Assembly: GCF_003351225.1 (NCBI RefSeq)
Contig: NZ_QQSY01000005.1
Span: 124,001-188,000 of the forward strand
Direction of reading: 5' to 3'
DNA from: Dyella solisilvae
Lineage (GTDB): Bacteria > Pseudomonadota > Gammaproteobacteria > Xanthomonadales > Rhodanobacteraceae
Length of the DNA stretch: 64,000 nt
Position numbers and translations under genes: made by a program. Positions 9,179-18,736 of this stretch are shown here, piece by piece. Within the stretch, counting starts at the first letter, position 1; the number at the start of each line of letters is the position of its first letter. Under the pieces are notes generated by a model, which searched no databases, had not been told where the DNA came from, and was given only the letters and a program-made list of their open reading frames with translations.

Positions 9179-9681
9179 TGACCATCTCCCAAAACGGCTT
9201 TGAGCGCCGCTTTTGCCCGGCTAAGGCGAACACCCACGCTATTGGCGGTGATGCCCAGCGTGTCGGCGATTTCGGCATGACTGAAGCCTTCCAATGCAAG
9301 GGTGACAGCCTGTCGCAACGACAGCGGCAGGCGTCGCACGGCGTCCTGCAAATGCACGCGGCGTTGCTCCAGTTCGGCGTGTCCGTCCGGTCCGTGACGC
9401 GACTCCGCCCAATCCTCGCTCAGCTCGCCGCCAACAGGGCGGCGCATCTGTCCGATCACATGGGTTGCGCCCCTGTTATGTGCGACGCGCGCAACGAAAG
9501 CCCGTAGCGGCGCGTCACCACGCCAGCTGGGCAACGCCCGCCACAAAGCGAGCGCCATGTCCTGCAGCAGGTCGTCGCGCAAGGCGCGGTCCGCTTCGTA
9601 GCTCGCCGCAATGCGCGACAGCAGCCCTGCGTGCTCACGCAGCAGCTGATCGAACTCCCCCTTGCCCCCGACATGAGTCAT
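9175..9681 (-). CDS. ECF-type RNA polymerase sigma factor
   Basis: A 168-residue sigma-70 family protein of the extracytoplasmic-function type. Region 2 (DLLQDMALALWRALPSWRG) binds core polymerase and the -10 element. Region 4 (about residues 112-160, QAVTLALEGFSHAEIADTLG) carries the -35-binding helix-turn-helix. It is the middle gene of a three-gene operon: a membrane protein ends 4 bases before it and the putative anti-sigma overlaps its end. It probably autoregulates this operon in response to an envelope signal. Confidence 0.9.
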   Translation of the reverse strand: MTHVGGKGEFDQLLREHAGLLSRIAASYEADRALRDDLLQDMALALWRALPSWRGDAPLRAFVARVAHNRGATHVIGQMRRPVGGELSEDWAESRHGPDGHAELEQRRVHLQDAVRRLPLSLRQAVTLALEGFSHAEIADTLGITANSVGVRLSRAKAALKAVLGDGQ

Positions 9682-9685
9682 CGAG

Positions 9686-10420
9686 TCATGTTCCGCCCGG
9701 CAATATCTCGATGTCTTTCCAGATCACGTACCAACACGCTGTCATCCATGGTGCCCAAAGCAGCACGGCAAGCATGCCGAATGGCGCCGCCAGCATGCCA
9801 CCCATGACCACCATCTGGAGCAGCGTATAGAGCGCGAACGGCGCCAGATGGCGGCAACACATACGCACGCTTGCGGACACCGCAGCCCAGGGTAGCGCCC
9901 CGCGGAACATGAGGAGCATCGGCGCCATCCCGAACAGAACCGTCAGCGGAATGCCGGTAAGCACCAGCACCGAGACGAAACCTCGCGTGAGCAATGCGGG
10001 ATGCGCCCTTACGTGTCCCAGCAACACGGCGTCCACGGCGGGCCATCCGTAGATTGCAGCTACGACCGATTGCTGGGTCCCGACGATGATCAGTCCCATG
10101 AGCGCGCCAAGCCCCATTGCGCGCCATCGATAGCCGTGCTTCCACACGCTGAAAGGACTGGACCAAAGCAACGAGCCGTTGCGCTCTGCATCCACCAATC
10201 CTTGCAGCAGGCCGAATCCCAGCAGCGGCACGACCATCTTGGAAAGCGCCACTCCCACAAGGGGAATCGCCTGAAGCACGCTCTCGAGCACGAGGGGGGC
10301 GAGGCTGAGTACAAAGAGGCGAAGAGGATAGCGCCGCCAAAGCCGCAGCCCTTCCGCACACCAATGCAAGGCCCGACGGGCCGGGAGGACCACAGTGGCA
10401 GTGCCTGCCAAAGCTTCCAT
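9686..10420 (-). CDS. Multi-helix membrane protein of sigma-factor operon
   Basis: A 244-residue protein with five to six predicted transmembrane helices. Examples are RLFVLSLAPLVLESVLQAI, MGLGALMGLIIVG, GFVSVLVLTGIPLTVLFG, and a glycine/methionine-rich C-terminal pair. The start has a strong AAGGAGA site. It resembles the BPSS1780-type hypothetical membrane proteins in general layout, but I cannot assign a function. As the first gene of the sigma operon it may be a regulon member or a signalling partner. Confidence 0.75.
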   Translation of the reverse strand: MEALAGTATVVLPARRALHWCAEGLRLWRRYPLRLFVLSLAPLVLESVLQAIPLVGVALSKMVVPLLGFGLLQGLVDAERNGSLLWSSPFSVWKHGYRWRAMGLGALMGLIIVGTQQSVVAAIYGWPAVDAVLLGHVRAHPALLTRGFVSVLVLTGIPLTVLFGMAPMLLMFRGALPWAAVSASVRMCCRHLAPFALYTLLQMVVMGGMLAAPFGMLAVLLWAPWMTACWYVIWKDIEILPGGT

Positions 10421-10512
10421 GAATGACTCTCCTTGGGTGGATGCATGTCATCCGGAGAGTCACCCGCGCTGCCGAAAACCTTACATGGCGCGAGCGTTTT
10501 TTGAATGGCAAC

Positions 10513-10540
10513 AAAAAAGCGGCCACCAGGGCCGCTTTTT
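10513..10540 (-). terminator. Intrinsic terminator after tRNA-Gly
   Basis: Stem AAGCGGCC / GGGCCGCTT with a 4-base loop, flanked by A- and T-runs so that it could work in both directions. It lies 33 bases past the tRNA-Gly 3' end. Confidence 0.8.
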
Positions 10541-10572
10541 GTATGGATTGCGATGCTTCAATCCATGGAATT

Positions 10573-10648
<76 letters not shown>

Positions 10649-10708
10649 ATCGGAGTCGCGCATTGTAATGGGTAATCGCGGCTCGTCAAGCACCCGTCAC
10701 AAATCAGT

Positions 10709-11317
10709 TCAGCCTTCGTCGCGCGGCAGTACGCGACCGGCGCCATCGCCTTGCAGGCTGGGCCAGGCCGCGCGCAGGTAATACAGGCCCGACCAGATGG
10801 TGAGGATGCCGGCGATCACCAGCAATGCTTCGCCGATGTGATAAAGCCGCAGCGCTTCGGCGCTCTTCTCGTGCTGCACGATCAGCACCACCAGCGCCAC
10901 CATCTGCATGACGGTCTTGAGCTTGCCGATGAAGGCGACCTTGACCGTGGCGCGCATGCCGATCTCGGCCATCCATTCGCGCAGCGCCGAGACGCTGATC
11001 TCACGACCCACGATGATCGCCGCGGTGATGGCCATCAGGATGCCAGGCCAGCCGCCTCGATGGGACTCCACCAGCAGGAACAGCGTGACCGCCACCATCA
11101 GCTTGTCGGCCACCGGATCCAGGAATGCGCCGAACGCCGACGTCATGTTCAGGCGCCGCGCCAGGTAGCCATCCAGCCAGTCGGTGATGGCGGCCAGCAG
11201 AAACACGATCGCCGCCGTGATGTTGTGCCCGGGAAACTGCCAGTAGAAGACCACCACCATGACCGGCAACAGCAGCACGCGGAACAGGGTGAGCCAGGTT
11301 GGCAGGTTGATGCGCAT
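10709..11317 (-). CDS. pgsA: CDP-diacylglycerol--glycerol-3-phosphate 3-phosphatidyltransferase
   Basis: A 202-residue inner-membrane enzyme that makes phosphatidylglycerophosphate, the committed step to phosphatidylglycerol and cardiolipin. It carries the CDP-alcohol phosphotransferase signature DGYLARR...GAFLDPVADK, with all aspartates in place, and about five hydrophobic helices. The ATG at 11317 has AAAGGA upstream and starts the conserved MRINLPTWLTLFR; longer upstream reading is repeat-derived. It lies downstream of uvrC on the same strand, as in many gammaproteobacteria. Confidence 0.95.
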   Translation of the reverse strand: MRINLPTWLTLFRVLLLPVMVVVFYWQFPGHNITAAIVFLLAAITDWLDGYLARRLNMTSAFGAFLDPVADKLMVAVTLFLLVESHRGGWPGILMAITAAIIVGREISVSALREWMAEIGMRATVKVAFIGKLKTVMQMVALVVLIVQHEKSAEALRLYHIGEALLVIAGILTIWSGLYYLRAAWPSLQGDGAGRVLPRDEG

Positions 11318-11494
11318 AGATCCTTTCCGGGTTGATGCATTCAGCGGAGCAGGCAGCGCGTCTTGTCGCGACACGCCACGTTGCTCGTCATCCCGGAGAA
11401 AGCCCGACAAGGGCAGACCCCGGGATCGTGTGACTGTAACGGCGATTCCAGCATTTGCTGGAATGTCGGTCGGCAAGGCGCAGCAGCGATTGGC

Positions 11495-13321
11495 CTAACC
11501 GTGGAGCACAGCATAAATGCGTTCGGCCAGTCCGCGGTCAATGCCTTTCACCTGCGTCAGCTCCTCCACGCCGGCAGCTTCGACCCCGCTGAGTCCGCCG
11601 AAGGCTTTCAGCAGGGCCGAGCGGCGGCGGGCGCCGATGCCCGGCACGTCCTCCAGCACGCTGCGCTCGCGCGCCTTCTCGCGGCGCTTGCGATGGCCGC
11701 TGATGGCGAAACGATGCGCCTCGTCGCGCACGGCGGCCACCAGGTGCAGCGCCGGGGACGCCGGCCCGGGATGCAGGTTGCGCCCCGAATCGGCCATCAC
11801 CAGGGTTTCCTCACCGGCGCGTCGCCCGGGCCCCTTGGCCACGCCGACCACGTGGATGCCGCTGACACCGAGTTCCCTGAGCACATCCAGCGCCTGCGCC
11901 ACCTGGCCGCTGCCACCGTCGATCAGCAGCACATCCGGACGCGCGCCCTCGCCCTCGGCCACCTTGCGGAAACGACGCACCAGCGCCTGGTGCATGGCCG
12001 CGTAGTCGTCGCCGGGCGTGATCCCGCTGATGTTGAACCGCCGGTAATGCGACTTCTCCGGTCCCTCCGGGCCGAACACCACGCACGAGGCCACGGTCAG
12101 TTCGCCCTGCGTGTGGCTGATGTCGAAGCACTCGATGCGGCGCGGCGGCTCGTCCAGCTCCAGCAGCTTTTGCAGGTCGTCGAAGCGGGCTCCCAGCGTC
12201 TGCCGGCTGGCCAGTCGGGCCGTCAGCGAGGCCTGCGCATTGCGCTCGGCCATCTGCAGGAAGCGCGCACGCTCGCCACGTACGCTGGATTTGAGCTCCA
12301 CCGCATGCCCGGACTGCTGGGTAAGCATTTCGCCAAGGATCTGCTGGTCGGGCAGGCTTTCGCCAAGGATCAGCTCGCGCGGCACCGGGCGATCGAGGTA
12401 GTACTGCGCGATGAACTGCTCGAGCACGTCGGACGGCTCCGCATCCAGCGGCAGGCGCGGGAAGAAGTCGCGCGTGCCCAGGCTGATGCCGTTGCGGAAG
12501 AACAGCACGCTCACGCAGGCCATGCCGGCCTCGATGCGGCAGGCCAGGACGTCCATGTCGGCACTGGCGCCCTGCACATGGTGCTCGGCCTGCAGCTTGC
12601 GCAGCGCCGCCACCTGGTCGCGCAGCGCCGCGGCCCGCTCGAATTCCAGCGCCTTGCTGGCCTGCTCCATCTGGCCCGCCAGCTCATCGATCACCGCGCT
12701 GCTGCGCCCTTCAAGGAACATCTCGGCGTGGCGCACGTCATTGCGGTAGTCGTCCACCGTGATCAGCTGCACGCAAGGCGCCGTGCAACGGCCGATCTGG
12801 TGCTGCAGGCAAGGACGCGAACGGTTCTTGAAGTAGCTGTCCTCGCACTGGCGGACCTTGAACAGCTTCTGCATCAGGTTGAGGCTCTCTCGCACCGCGA
12901 ACGCGCTGGGATACGGCCCGAAATAGCGGCCAGGCTGGTTGCGCGCGCCGCGGTGAAAGGCCAGGCGCGGATAATCCTCGCCGCCCGACAGGTAGATATA
13001 GGGATAGCTCTTGTCGTCGCGCAGCAGGATGTTGTAGCGCGGCTTGAGCGACTTGATCAGCTGCGATTCCAGCAGCAGCGCCTCGCCCGCGGTGCGGGTA
13101 ACGGTGATCTCGACGCGCGCGATCTGCGACACCATCGAGGCGATGCGCGGTTCCATCCGCGGCTTGAGGAAATAATTGCCGACCCGCTTCTTCAGGTTGG
13201 CGGCCTTGCCCACGTACAGCAGGTCGCCGTCCTCGTCGAAATACCGATAGACGCCGGGTGAGCTGGTAAGTGTCTTGACGAAGGCCTTGCCGTCGAAGGC
13301 TTGCGGCGAAGTGGACTGCAT
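11495..13321 (-). CDS. uvrC: Excinuclease ABC subunit C
   Basis: A 608-residue UvrC, normal length. The N-terminal GIY-YIG nuclease (GVYRYFDEDGDLLYVGKA, about residues 19-37) makes the 3' incision. A UVR helix (EQASKALEFERAAALRDQVAALR) contacts UvrB. The C-terminal RNase H-like nuclease (FDISHTQG, LIDGGSGQ) makes the 5' incision, followed by a helix-hairpin-helix pair (VPGIGARRRSALLKAFG). It acts in nucleotide excision repair. The preceding phosphatase gene ends 19 bases upstream, so they probably share a transcript with pgsA. Confidence 0.97.
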   Translation of the reverse strand: MQSTSPQAFDGKAFVKTLTSSPGVYRYFDEDGDLLYVGKAANLKKRVGNYFLKPRMEPRIASMVSQIARVEITVTRTAGEALLLESQLIKSLKPRYNILLRDDKSYPYIYLSGGEDYPRLAFHRGARNQPGRYFGPYPSAFAVRESLNLMQKLFKVRQCEDSYFKNRSRPCLQHQIGRCTAPCVQLITVDDYRNDVRHAEMFLEGRSSAVIDELAGQMEQASKALEFERAAALRDQVAALRKLQAEHHVQGASADMDVLACRIEAGMACVSVLFFRNGISLGTRDFFPRLPLDAEPSDVLEQFIAQYYLDRPVPRELILGESLPDQQILGEMLTQQSGHAVELKSSVRGERARFLQMAERNAQASLTARLASRQTLGARFDDLQKLLELDEPPRRIECFDISHTQGELTVASCVVFGPEGPEKSHYRRFNISGITPGDDYAAMHQALVRRFRKVAEGEGARPDVLLIDGGSGQVAQALDVLRELGVSGIHVVGVAKGPGRRAGEETLVMADSGRNLHPGPASPALHLVAAVRDEAHRFAISGHRKRREKARERSVLEDVPGIGARRRSALLKAFGGLSGVEAAGVEELTQVKGIDRGLAERIYAVLHG

Positions 13322-13340
13322 CGCTGGATTCTAGCCGGTT

Positions 13341-13817
13341 TCAACCGGCCCGAAGGCGGGCGATCAGGCCGTCCACGGCGCGCTCCGCCAAGGCCACTGC
13401 CTCGCGGAAACCCTCCTCGTCGCCGAAGTAGGGATCGGGAAATTCCCGTGGGTGCGGAACACCCGCCCAGGGCAGGAACAGCTCGGTCGGCGCGCCCTCT
13501 CCGCGGCGCAGCGACAGCAACGCGTCGAGGTTGTCCTCGTCCATGGCCAGCACCCAGTCGAACGCTTCGAAATCCGCAGCGCGCATCTGGCGCGCCCGGT
13601 GCGTCGACAGATCGTAACCGGCGTGCGCCGCGGCCCTCAGCATGCGCGGATCGGCGCCCTTGCCCACATGCCAGTTGCCGGTGCCGCAGGAAGCCAGGGC
13701 AACGTTGAGACCTGCATCCGCGCAGCGCTGGCGTGCGACCGCCTCCACCAGCGGGGAGCGACAAATGTTGCCGAGGCACACGAACAGGACGGAGACGGGG
13801 CTGTCGTTGGAAGGCAT
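13341..13817 (-). CDS. Low molecular weight protein-tyrosine phosphatase
   Basis: A 158-residue cytosolic phosphatase with the P-loop CLGNICRS at residues 14-21 (nucleophile Cys14, Arg20) and the general-acid loop DPYF at Asp128. It dephosphorylates phosphotyrosine proteins or other phosphomonoesters. It lies just before uvrC and after kdsB. There is no tyrosine kinase or exopolysaccharide cluster nearby, so it is probably a housekeeping rather than a capsule-associated member. Confidence 0.9.
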   Translation of the reverse strand: MPSNDSPVSVLFVCLGNICRSPLVEAVARQRCADAGLNVALASCGTGNWHVGKGADPRMLRAAAHAGYDLSTHRARQMRAADFEAFDWVLAMDEDNLDALLSLRRGEGAPTELFLPWAGVPHPREFPDPYFGDEEGFREAVALAERAVDGLIARLRAG

Positions 13818-13956
13818 CCGGAATTCCAGTGTGATCGGGATGGGCCCGCTTTCAGGCCCCGTGCTTCAGTGTGGGCGATGCCTTCGCGCTGCAAGTCTCG
13901 AGAGCACATTGCGCAGTCATCGGCGCCACTGCAACGATAGCGGCAAAGGAGCGCCG

Positions 13957-14115
13957 ATGGGCTGCCTGCCGCTACCAATCCTGTTCGTCATGGGCTTTCT
14001 GATCGGCCGCGCCGTGGGAGGCACGACCGGCGCGCTATGGGGCGCTGGCATCGGCTTGGCCGTGGGATTGCTGCTGGCCGGCGTGTTCGTGCTGCTGGTG
14101 CGGCGGCGGCGCTGA
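13957..14115 (+). CDS. Small two-helix membrane protein, hypothetical
   Basis: A 52-residue reading frame with a good ribosome site (AAAGGA, 7 bases before the ATG). It consists of two hydrophobic, glycine-rich helices (LPILFVMGFLIGRAVGG and GAGIGLAVGLLLAGVFVLLV) and an Arg-rich end. It lies in the gap between kdsB and the phosphatase, on the opposite strand. I recognise no family. The SD site, clean hydrophobicity pattern and placement between genes favour a real small protein. Confidence 0.55.
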   Translation: MGCLPLPILFVMGFLIGRAVGGTTGALWGAGIGLAVGLLLAGVFVLLVRRRR

Positions 14116-14121
14116 GCCGCC

Positions 14122-14895
14122 TCAGCCCTGCGCCAGCCAGCGTTCGGCGCGCTGCAGGTCGGCCTCGGTATCGATGCCCGGCGGAAACGGCTCGGGAGTC
14201 AGACGCACCGCAATCGGGTGGCCGTGTTCCATCACACGCAGTTGCTCCAGCGATTCGGCCTGCTCGAGCGGTGTGCGCGACAGCGTGCTGTAACGCTTGA
14301 GGAAGCCTGCCCGGTAGGCGTAGATGCCGATGTGGCGCAGGAACGGCACGCCATCGGGCAGCGCATCGCGCTGCAACGCGAAAGCGTCGCGCGCCCACGG
14401 CAGCGGCGCACGGCTGAAATACAGAGCGCGCCCTTCGGCGGTCCGGACCAGCTTCACCACGTTCGGATCGAACAACTCATGCGCGTCGGTGATCGGGGTC
14501 GCCAACGTCGCCACCGGAGCCTCGTCGTAATGCAGCGCGCAGGCCACCTCACGGATACCCGCGGCAGGCGCGAACGGCTCGTCGCCTTGCAGGTTCACCA
14601 CGATGGCGTCGTCCGCCCAGCCGTAGTGCACCGCGCACTCGGCCAATCGGTCGCTGCCCGAGGCATGGTCGCTGCGCGTCATGCACACATCCACGTGCTG
14701 CCCTGCCAGTGCATCGGCGATCCGCTCGTCGTCCACCGCCACCACCACCTGCGCGGCGCCCGCCAGCAGCGCGCGCTGCGCCACGCGCACCACCATCGGC
14801 ACGCCTGCGATCTCCCGCAGCGGCTTGGCCGGCAGGCGGGTGGAGCCGTAACGGGCGGGAATGGCGACGATGAAGGGCGGTGTATCGACGGACAT
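14122..14895 (-). CDS. kdsB: 3-deoxy-manno-octulosonate cytidylyltransferase
   Basis: A 257-residue CMP-KDO synthetase that activates KDO with CTP for lipopolysaccharide inner core synthesis. It shows the nucleotide-binding start [19 protein letters not shown], the middle motif [14 protein letters not shown] and NLQGDEPF. The ATG at 14895 begins the conserved region; a further upstream start would add 39 unconserved residues. It indicates a Gram-negative host. lpxK, often adjacent, is not seen here. Confidence 0.95.
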   Translation of the reverse strand: MSVDTPPFIVAIPARYGSTRLPAKPLREIAGVPMVVRVAQRALLAGAAQVVVAVDDERIADALAGQHVDVCMTRSDHASGSDRLAECAVHYGWADDAIVVNLQGDEPFAPAAGIREVACALHYDEAPVATLATPITDAHELFDPNVVKLVRTAEGRALYFSRAPLPWARDAFALQRDALPDGVPFLRHIGIYAYRAGFLKRYSTLSRTPLEQAESLEQLRVMEHGHPIAVRLTPEPFPPGIDTEADLQRAERWLAQG

Positions 14896-15039
14896 GGCGA
14901 CCTCGGTTGAGGCGTCAAGGGTACTAGCACGCGCCACGGCAGACGAGGGTCGGCGCAGCATGGCAGGAGTCCACGCCGCGGCGCGACCGCCGGGCGTTGC
15001 GGTCTCCCGCAACGCCGCGGTCGCGCACGGGGCGCCCTG

Positions 15040-16344
15040 CTATACGGGGCCTAGATGAAAGCCGCAGCCGTTGGCCAGGTCGAGGAAGCCGGGGAACGAG
15101 GTGGCCACGTTGTCGCAGTCGTTGATGCGCACCGCGCCGTTTGCCACCAGGCCGGCCACCGCGAAGCTCATCGCGATGCGATGGTCGCCGTGGCTGTCGA
15201 TGGCGCCACCGCCGATCGCGCCGCCCTCGATGGTTGCGCCATCCGGCGCCTCCTCGATGGCCACGCCCAGCGCACGCAAGCCGGAGGCCATGGTGGCGAT
15301 GCGGTCGGACTCCTTCACACGAAGCTCTGCGGCGCCGCGAACCACGGTCTTGCCCTTCGCCGCAGCCGCGGCCACGAACAACACCGGAAACTCGTCGATC
15401 ATGTCCGGCACCAGCGCTTCGGGCAGCTCAATGCCGTGCAACGGCGCATGGCGCACCACCAGATCGCCCACCGGTTCGCCGCCGCTCTCGCGCTCGTGTT
15501 CGATGCGGATATCCGCGCCCATCAGTCGCAACGCCTGCAGCAGGCCGGTGCGCCGCGGGTTGAGGCCGACGGACGGAAGACGCAGTTCCGAGCCCGGCAC
15601 AATGCTCGCCGCCACAAGGAAGAACCCTGCCGAGGAAAAATCGGCCGGCACGTCCACGTCCGTCGCGCGCAACGCATGGCCGCCGCTCAGTCGCGCCCGC
15701 CCCGGAGAAAAGTCGATCGGCCAGCCGAATGCAGCCAGCATGCGCTCCGTGTAGTCGCGCGTCGGGTGCGGCTCGATCACTTCGGTCTCGCCCTGCGCGT
15801 ACAGTCCGGCCAGCAGCAATGCCGACTTCACCTGCGCACTGGCCATCGGCAGCGTGTAGGAGATGCCATGCAACTGCTGGCCGCCGCGCACCTGCAGCGG
15901 CGGCAGGCCGTCTTGCGTGTCGATCTTCGCGCCCATGCGCGCCAGCGGCTCGGTAACCCGGCGCATCGGGCGCTTGGACAGCGACTCATCGCCGACCAGG
16001 GTACTGTCGAATGCCTGCCCGGCCAGCAGACCGGCGAGAAGGCGCATGCCGGTTCCGGCGTTGCCGCAATCCAGCGCCTGCGTCGTGCCGCGCAAGCCAT
16101 GCAGGCCCACGCCATGCACCACGCGCTCGCCATCGGCGGGAGCCTCCATGCGAACGCCGAGCTGCTGCAGCACCCTCGCCGTGGCGCGAGTGTCCTCGCC
16201 TTCGAGGAAGCCGCGGATCCGCGACGTGCCGTCCGCCAGCGCCCCGAGCATCAGCGCGCGGTGCGAAACGGACTTGTCGCCGGGTACGCGCACGCTGCCG
16301 TGCAGCGCGCGGCCGGTATGACTGGTCCAGTCGAGTCGACTCAA
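15040..16344 (-). CDS. aroA: 3-phosphoshikimate 1-carboxyvinyltransferase (EPSP synthase)
   Basis: A 434-residue enzyme that joins shikimate-3-phosphate and phosphoenolpyruvate in the shikimate pathway. It shows VPGDKSVSHRALMLGALADG near the N-terminus, GNAGTGMRLLAGLLAGQ, and ELRVKESDRI near the C-terminus. The N-terminal GNAGTGMR has Gly where many class I enzymes have Gly as well, so nothing marks it as a glyphosate-insensitive type. It is the third gene of the serC-pheA-aroA run, 41 bases after pheA. Confidence 0.97.
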   Translation of the reverse strand: MSRLDWTSHTGRALHGSVRVPGDKSVSHRALMLGALADGTSRIRGFLEGEDTRATARVLQQLGVRMEAPADGERVVHGVGLHGLRGTTQALDCGNAGTGMRLLAGLLAGQAFDSTLVGDESLSKRPMRRVTEPLARMGAKIDTQDGLPPLQVRGGQQLHGISYTLPMASAQVKSALLLAGLYAQGETEVIEPHPTRDYTERMLAAFGWPIDFSPGRARLSGGHALRATDVDVPADFSSAGFFLVAASIVPGSELRLPSVGLNPRRTGLLQALRLMGADIRIEHERESGGEPVGDLVVRHAPLHGIELPEALVPDMIDEFPVLFVAAAAAKGKTVVRGAAELRVKESDRIATMASGLRALGVAIEEAPDGATIEGGAIGGGAIDSHGDHRIAMSFAVAGLVANGAVRINDCDNVATSFPGFLDLANGCGFHLGPV

Positions 16345-16385
16345 GGGAATTCTCCAGAGGCTGCCTCCGAGGGCAGCCGCTTATG

Positions 16386-17474
16386 TCAGGGCAGCGCCAC
16401 CGGGTAGGAGCCGAGCACGCGCACATTGGCGGCCGCCTCACCGATCTCCGCCATGGCGGCCTGCAATGGGCCGTCGTTGATGTGGCCGGACACGTCGATG
16501 AAGAACGCGTACTGCCACTTGCCCGAGTGCGCGGGGCGCGACTCGATGCGATTGAGGCTGATGCCGTGTTCGGCGAACGGCTTGAGCACGTGGTACAGCG
16601 CGCCCGGCTTGTCGTTCACCGTGATCAGCAGCGATGTACGGTCGTTGCCCGACGGCGGGAACAGCGAGCGGCCGATCACCAGGAAGCGGGTAGTGTTGTC
16701 CGCGCGGTCCTCGATGGCCTGCGCGACGGTCTTCAGGCCATACACACGTCCCGCCGTCTCGCCTGCAATGGCGCCAGCGTCGTCGGCGTGGCGCGCCACG
16801 CGCGCGGCCTCCGCATTGCTACTGACCGCAATGCATTCCACATTCGGCAGGTTGACGCGAAGCCAGGTCTTGCACTGCTGCAGCGACTGCGCATGGCCGT
16901 AGACACGCTTGATGTCCTCCAGTCGCCCGAGCAGCGAATGCAGGCACTGGTGAACGCGCAATTCCACTTCACCGCAGATGGTGGCCTGCGAGGTGAGGAA
17001 CATGTCCAGCGTCATCTGGATCATGCCCTGGCCGGAATTCTCCACCGGCACCACGCCAAAGTCGGCGTGGCCGGCGGCGACCTCCTGGAACACTTCCTCG
17101 ATGCTGCCCAGCGGCAAGCCATAGGCCGCGTGGCCGAAGTGCTTGCGCACCGCCTGTTCGCTGAAGGTGCCTTCAGGGCCAAGAAAACCCACCTTGAGGG
17201 GATCTTCCTGCGCCAGGCAGGACGACATGATCTCGCGGAACAGCCGCACCATCTCCCCATCCGACAGCGGGCCATGGTTGCGGTCGACCACCATGCGCAG
17301 CACGTGGGCCTCGCGTTCGGGTCGGTAATAGTCGATCGCCGAAAGTCCCTCGCCCTTGACGCGGGCCACTTCCTGCGCCCATCCGGCGCGCTCGGAGATC
17401 AGCGACTGGATCTGCTGATCGATGCTGTCGATGCGCTGGCGCACGTCGGTGAGCGAGGATTTCTTGTCGGTCAT
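16386..17474 (-). CDS. pheA: Bifunctional chorismate mutase / prephenate dehydratase (P-protein)
   Basis: A 362-residue P-protein for phenylalanine synthesis. Residues 1-90 form the AroQ-type helical chorismate mutase (VRQRIDSIDQQIQSLISERA). Residues ~95-275 are the prephenate dehydratase (LGPEGTFSEQAVRKHFG, and TTRFLVIG near the end). Residues ~285-360 are an ACT domain (SLLITVNDKPGALYHVLKPF, ESRPA) for feedback control by phenylalanine. It is co-directional with serC and aroA, a layout known from Pseudomonas and Xanthomonas. Confidence 0.96.
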   Translation of the reverse strand: MTDKKSSLTDVRQRIDSIDQQIQSLISERAGWAQEVARVKGEGLSAIDYYRPEREAHVLRMVVDRNHGPLSDGEMVRLFREIMSSCLAQEDPLKVGFLGPEGTFSEQAVRKHFGHAAYGLPLGSIEEVFQEVAAGHADFGVVPVENSGQGMIQMTLDMFLTSQATICGEVELRVHQCLHSLLGRLEDIKRVYGHAQSLQQCKTWLRVNLPNVECIAVSSNAEAARVARHADDAGAIAGETAGRVYGLKTVAQAIEDRADNTTRFLVIGRSLFPPSGNDRTSLLITVNDKPGALYHVLKPFAEHGISLNRIESRPAHSGKWQYAFFIDVSGHINDGPLQAAMAEIGEAAANVRVLGSYPVALP

Positions 17475-17551
17475 ATCGTGATCTGGAGGTAAAGCAGTCC
17501 AAATGGGGAATCGGGGATGGTCACTGATCTAGCCTGACCCCTGCAATGGTT

Positions 17552-18637
17552 TCATCCGTGACGTTTGGCGAAATCTCCCATGAAATCCACCAGCGCCTGC
17601 GCCGCTTCCAGCGGCACGGCGTTGTAGATCGAGGCGCGCATGCCGCCCACCGCCTTGTGTCCCTTGAGCGCCAGCAGCCCGGCGGCTTCTGACGCCTTGA
17701 GGAAGTCCGCGTCCAGCGCGCTGTCGTGCAGGGTGAAGGGCACATTCATGCGCGAGCGCGCCGCGTGCTCGACCGGGCAGCGGTAGAAGCCACCCGAACC
17801 GTCGATGGCGTCGTACAGCAGCGTGGCTTTGGCCAGGTTGCGCTCACGCATGGCGGCGACGCCACCCTGCTCCTTCAGCCACTGGAAGGTCAGCCCCGCC
17901 AGATACCAGCCCCAGGTGTTGGGCGTGTTGAGCATCGAGTCGTTCGCCGCGTGGTCGGCGTAGCGGAAGATGCGCGCCATCGGGCGCGTGGTGCGCTCCA
18001 GCAGGTCGCGGCGGACGATCAGCACCACCAGGCCGGACGGCCCGATGTTTTTCTGCGCGCCGGCGTAGATCAGGCCGAACTTCGACACGTCGACGGGGCC
18101 GGACAGGATGTCCGAGGACATGTCGGCCACCAGCGGCACATCACCTACCTCCGGCACATCGTGGAACTGCACGCCGTGGATGGTCTCGTTGGTGGTGTAG
18201 TGCACATAGGCCGCGCGGGGATTCAGCTGCCAGCTCGCGCGCGGCGGCAGCCGCAGGTAGTTTTCGTCCTTGCTGCTGGCGGCGACATTCACCGTGACGT
18301 AGGGCCTGGCCTCACTGACGGCCTTCTCACCCCAATGCCCGGTGACCACGTAGTCGGCGCTTTCGCCCTCCCCCGCCAGATTCATCGGAATCTGCGCAAA
18401 GTGCTGGGTGGCGCCGCCCTGCAGGAACAGCACGGCGTAGTTGTCGGGAATGGCCAGCAGCTCGCGCAGGTCGGCTTCGGCCTGTTGCGCCAGCCCCATG
18501 AACAGCTTGCCGCGATGGGACAGCTCCATCACGGAGGCGCCGCAACCCTGCCAGTCCAGCAGTTCACGCTGGGCGCGTTCGAGGACGGCTTGCGGCATCG
18601 CGGCGGGACCCGCGCTGAAATTCCAGACTCTGCTCAC
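17552..18637 (-). CDS. serC: Phosphoserine aminotransferase
   Basis: A 361-residue PLP enzyme that converts 3-phosphohydroxypyruvate to phosphoserine in serine (and PLP) biosynthesis. It starts [20 protein letters not shown]. It has the PLP-lysine region [16 protein letters not shown], in which the Lys forms the Schiff base, and [12 protein letters not shown] at the end. It is the first gene of the serC-pheA-aroA cluster, which links serine and aromatic amino acid synthesis. Confidence 0.97.
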   Translation of the reverse strand: MSRVWNFSAGPAAMPQAVLERAQRELLDWQGCGASVMELSHRGKLFMGLAQQAEADLRELLAIPDNYAVLFLQGGATQHFAQIPMNLAGEGESADYVVTGHWGEKAVSEARPYVTVNVAASSKDENYLRLPPRASWQLNPRAAYVHYTTNETIHGVQFHDVPEVGDVPLVADMSSDILSGPVDVSKFGLIYAGAQKNIGPSGLVVLIVRRDLLERTTRPMARIFRYADHAANDSMLNTPNTWGWYLAGLTFQWLKEQGGVAAMRERNLAKATLLYDAIDGSGGFYRCPVEHAARSRMNVPFTLHDSALDADFLKASEAAGLLALKGHKAVGGMRASIYNAVPLEAAQALVDFMGDFAKRHG

Positions 18638-18736
18638 TGACGGCGCCTATACGAGGTGGATCACCGCATTATGCCGCGTCGCAGCAATGCGCCGTCAACT
18701 AGGGGTGAGACGCCACGAAAATGCCTGGCTCGCGCC

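Noticed and set aside
11363-13261. A 632-codon open frame on the plus strand opposite uvrC
   Set aside because: Antisense of a clear uvrC gene with the same low-complexity composition; it also starts inside a repeat.
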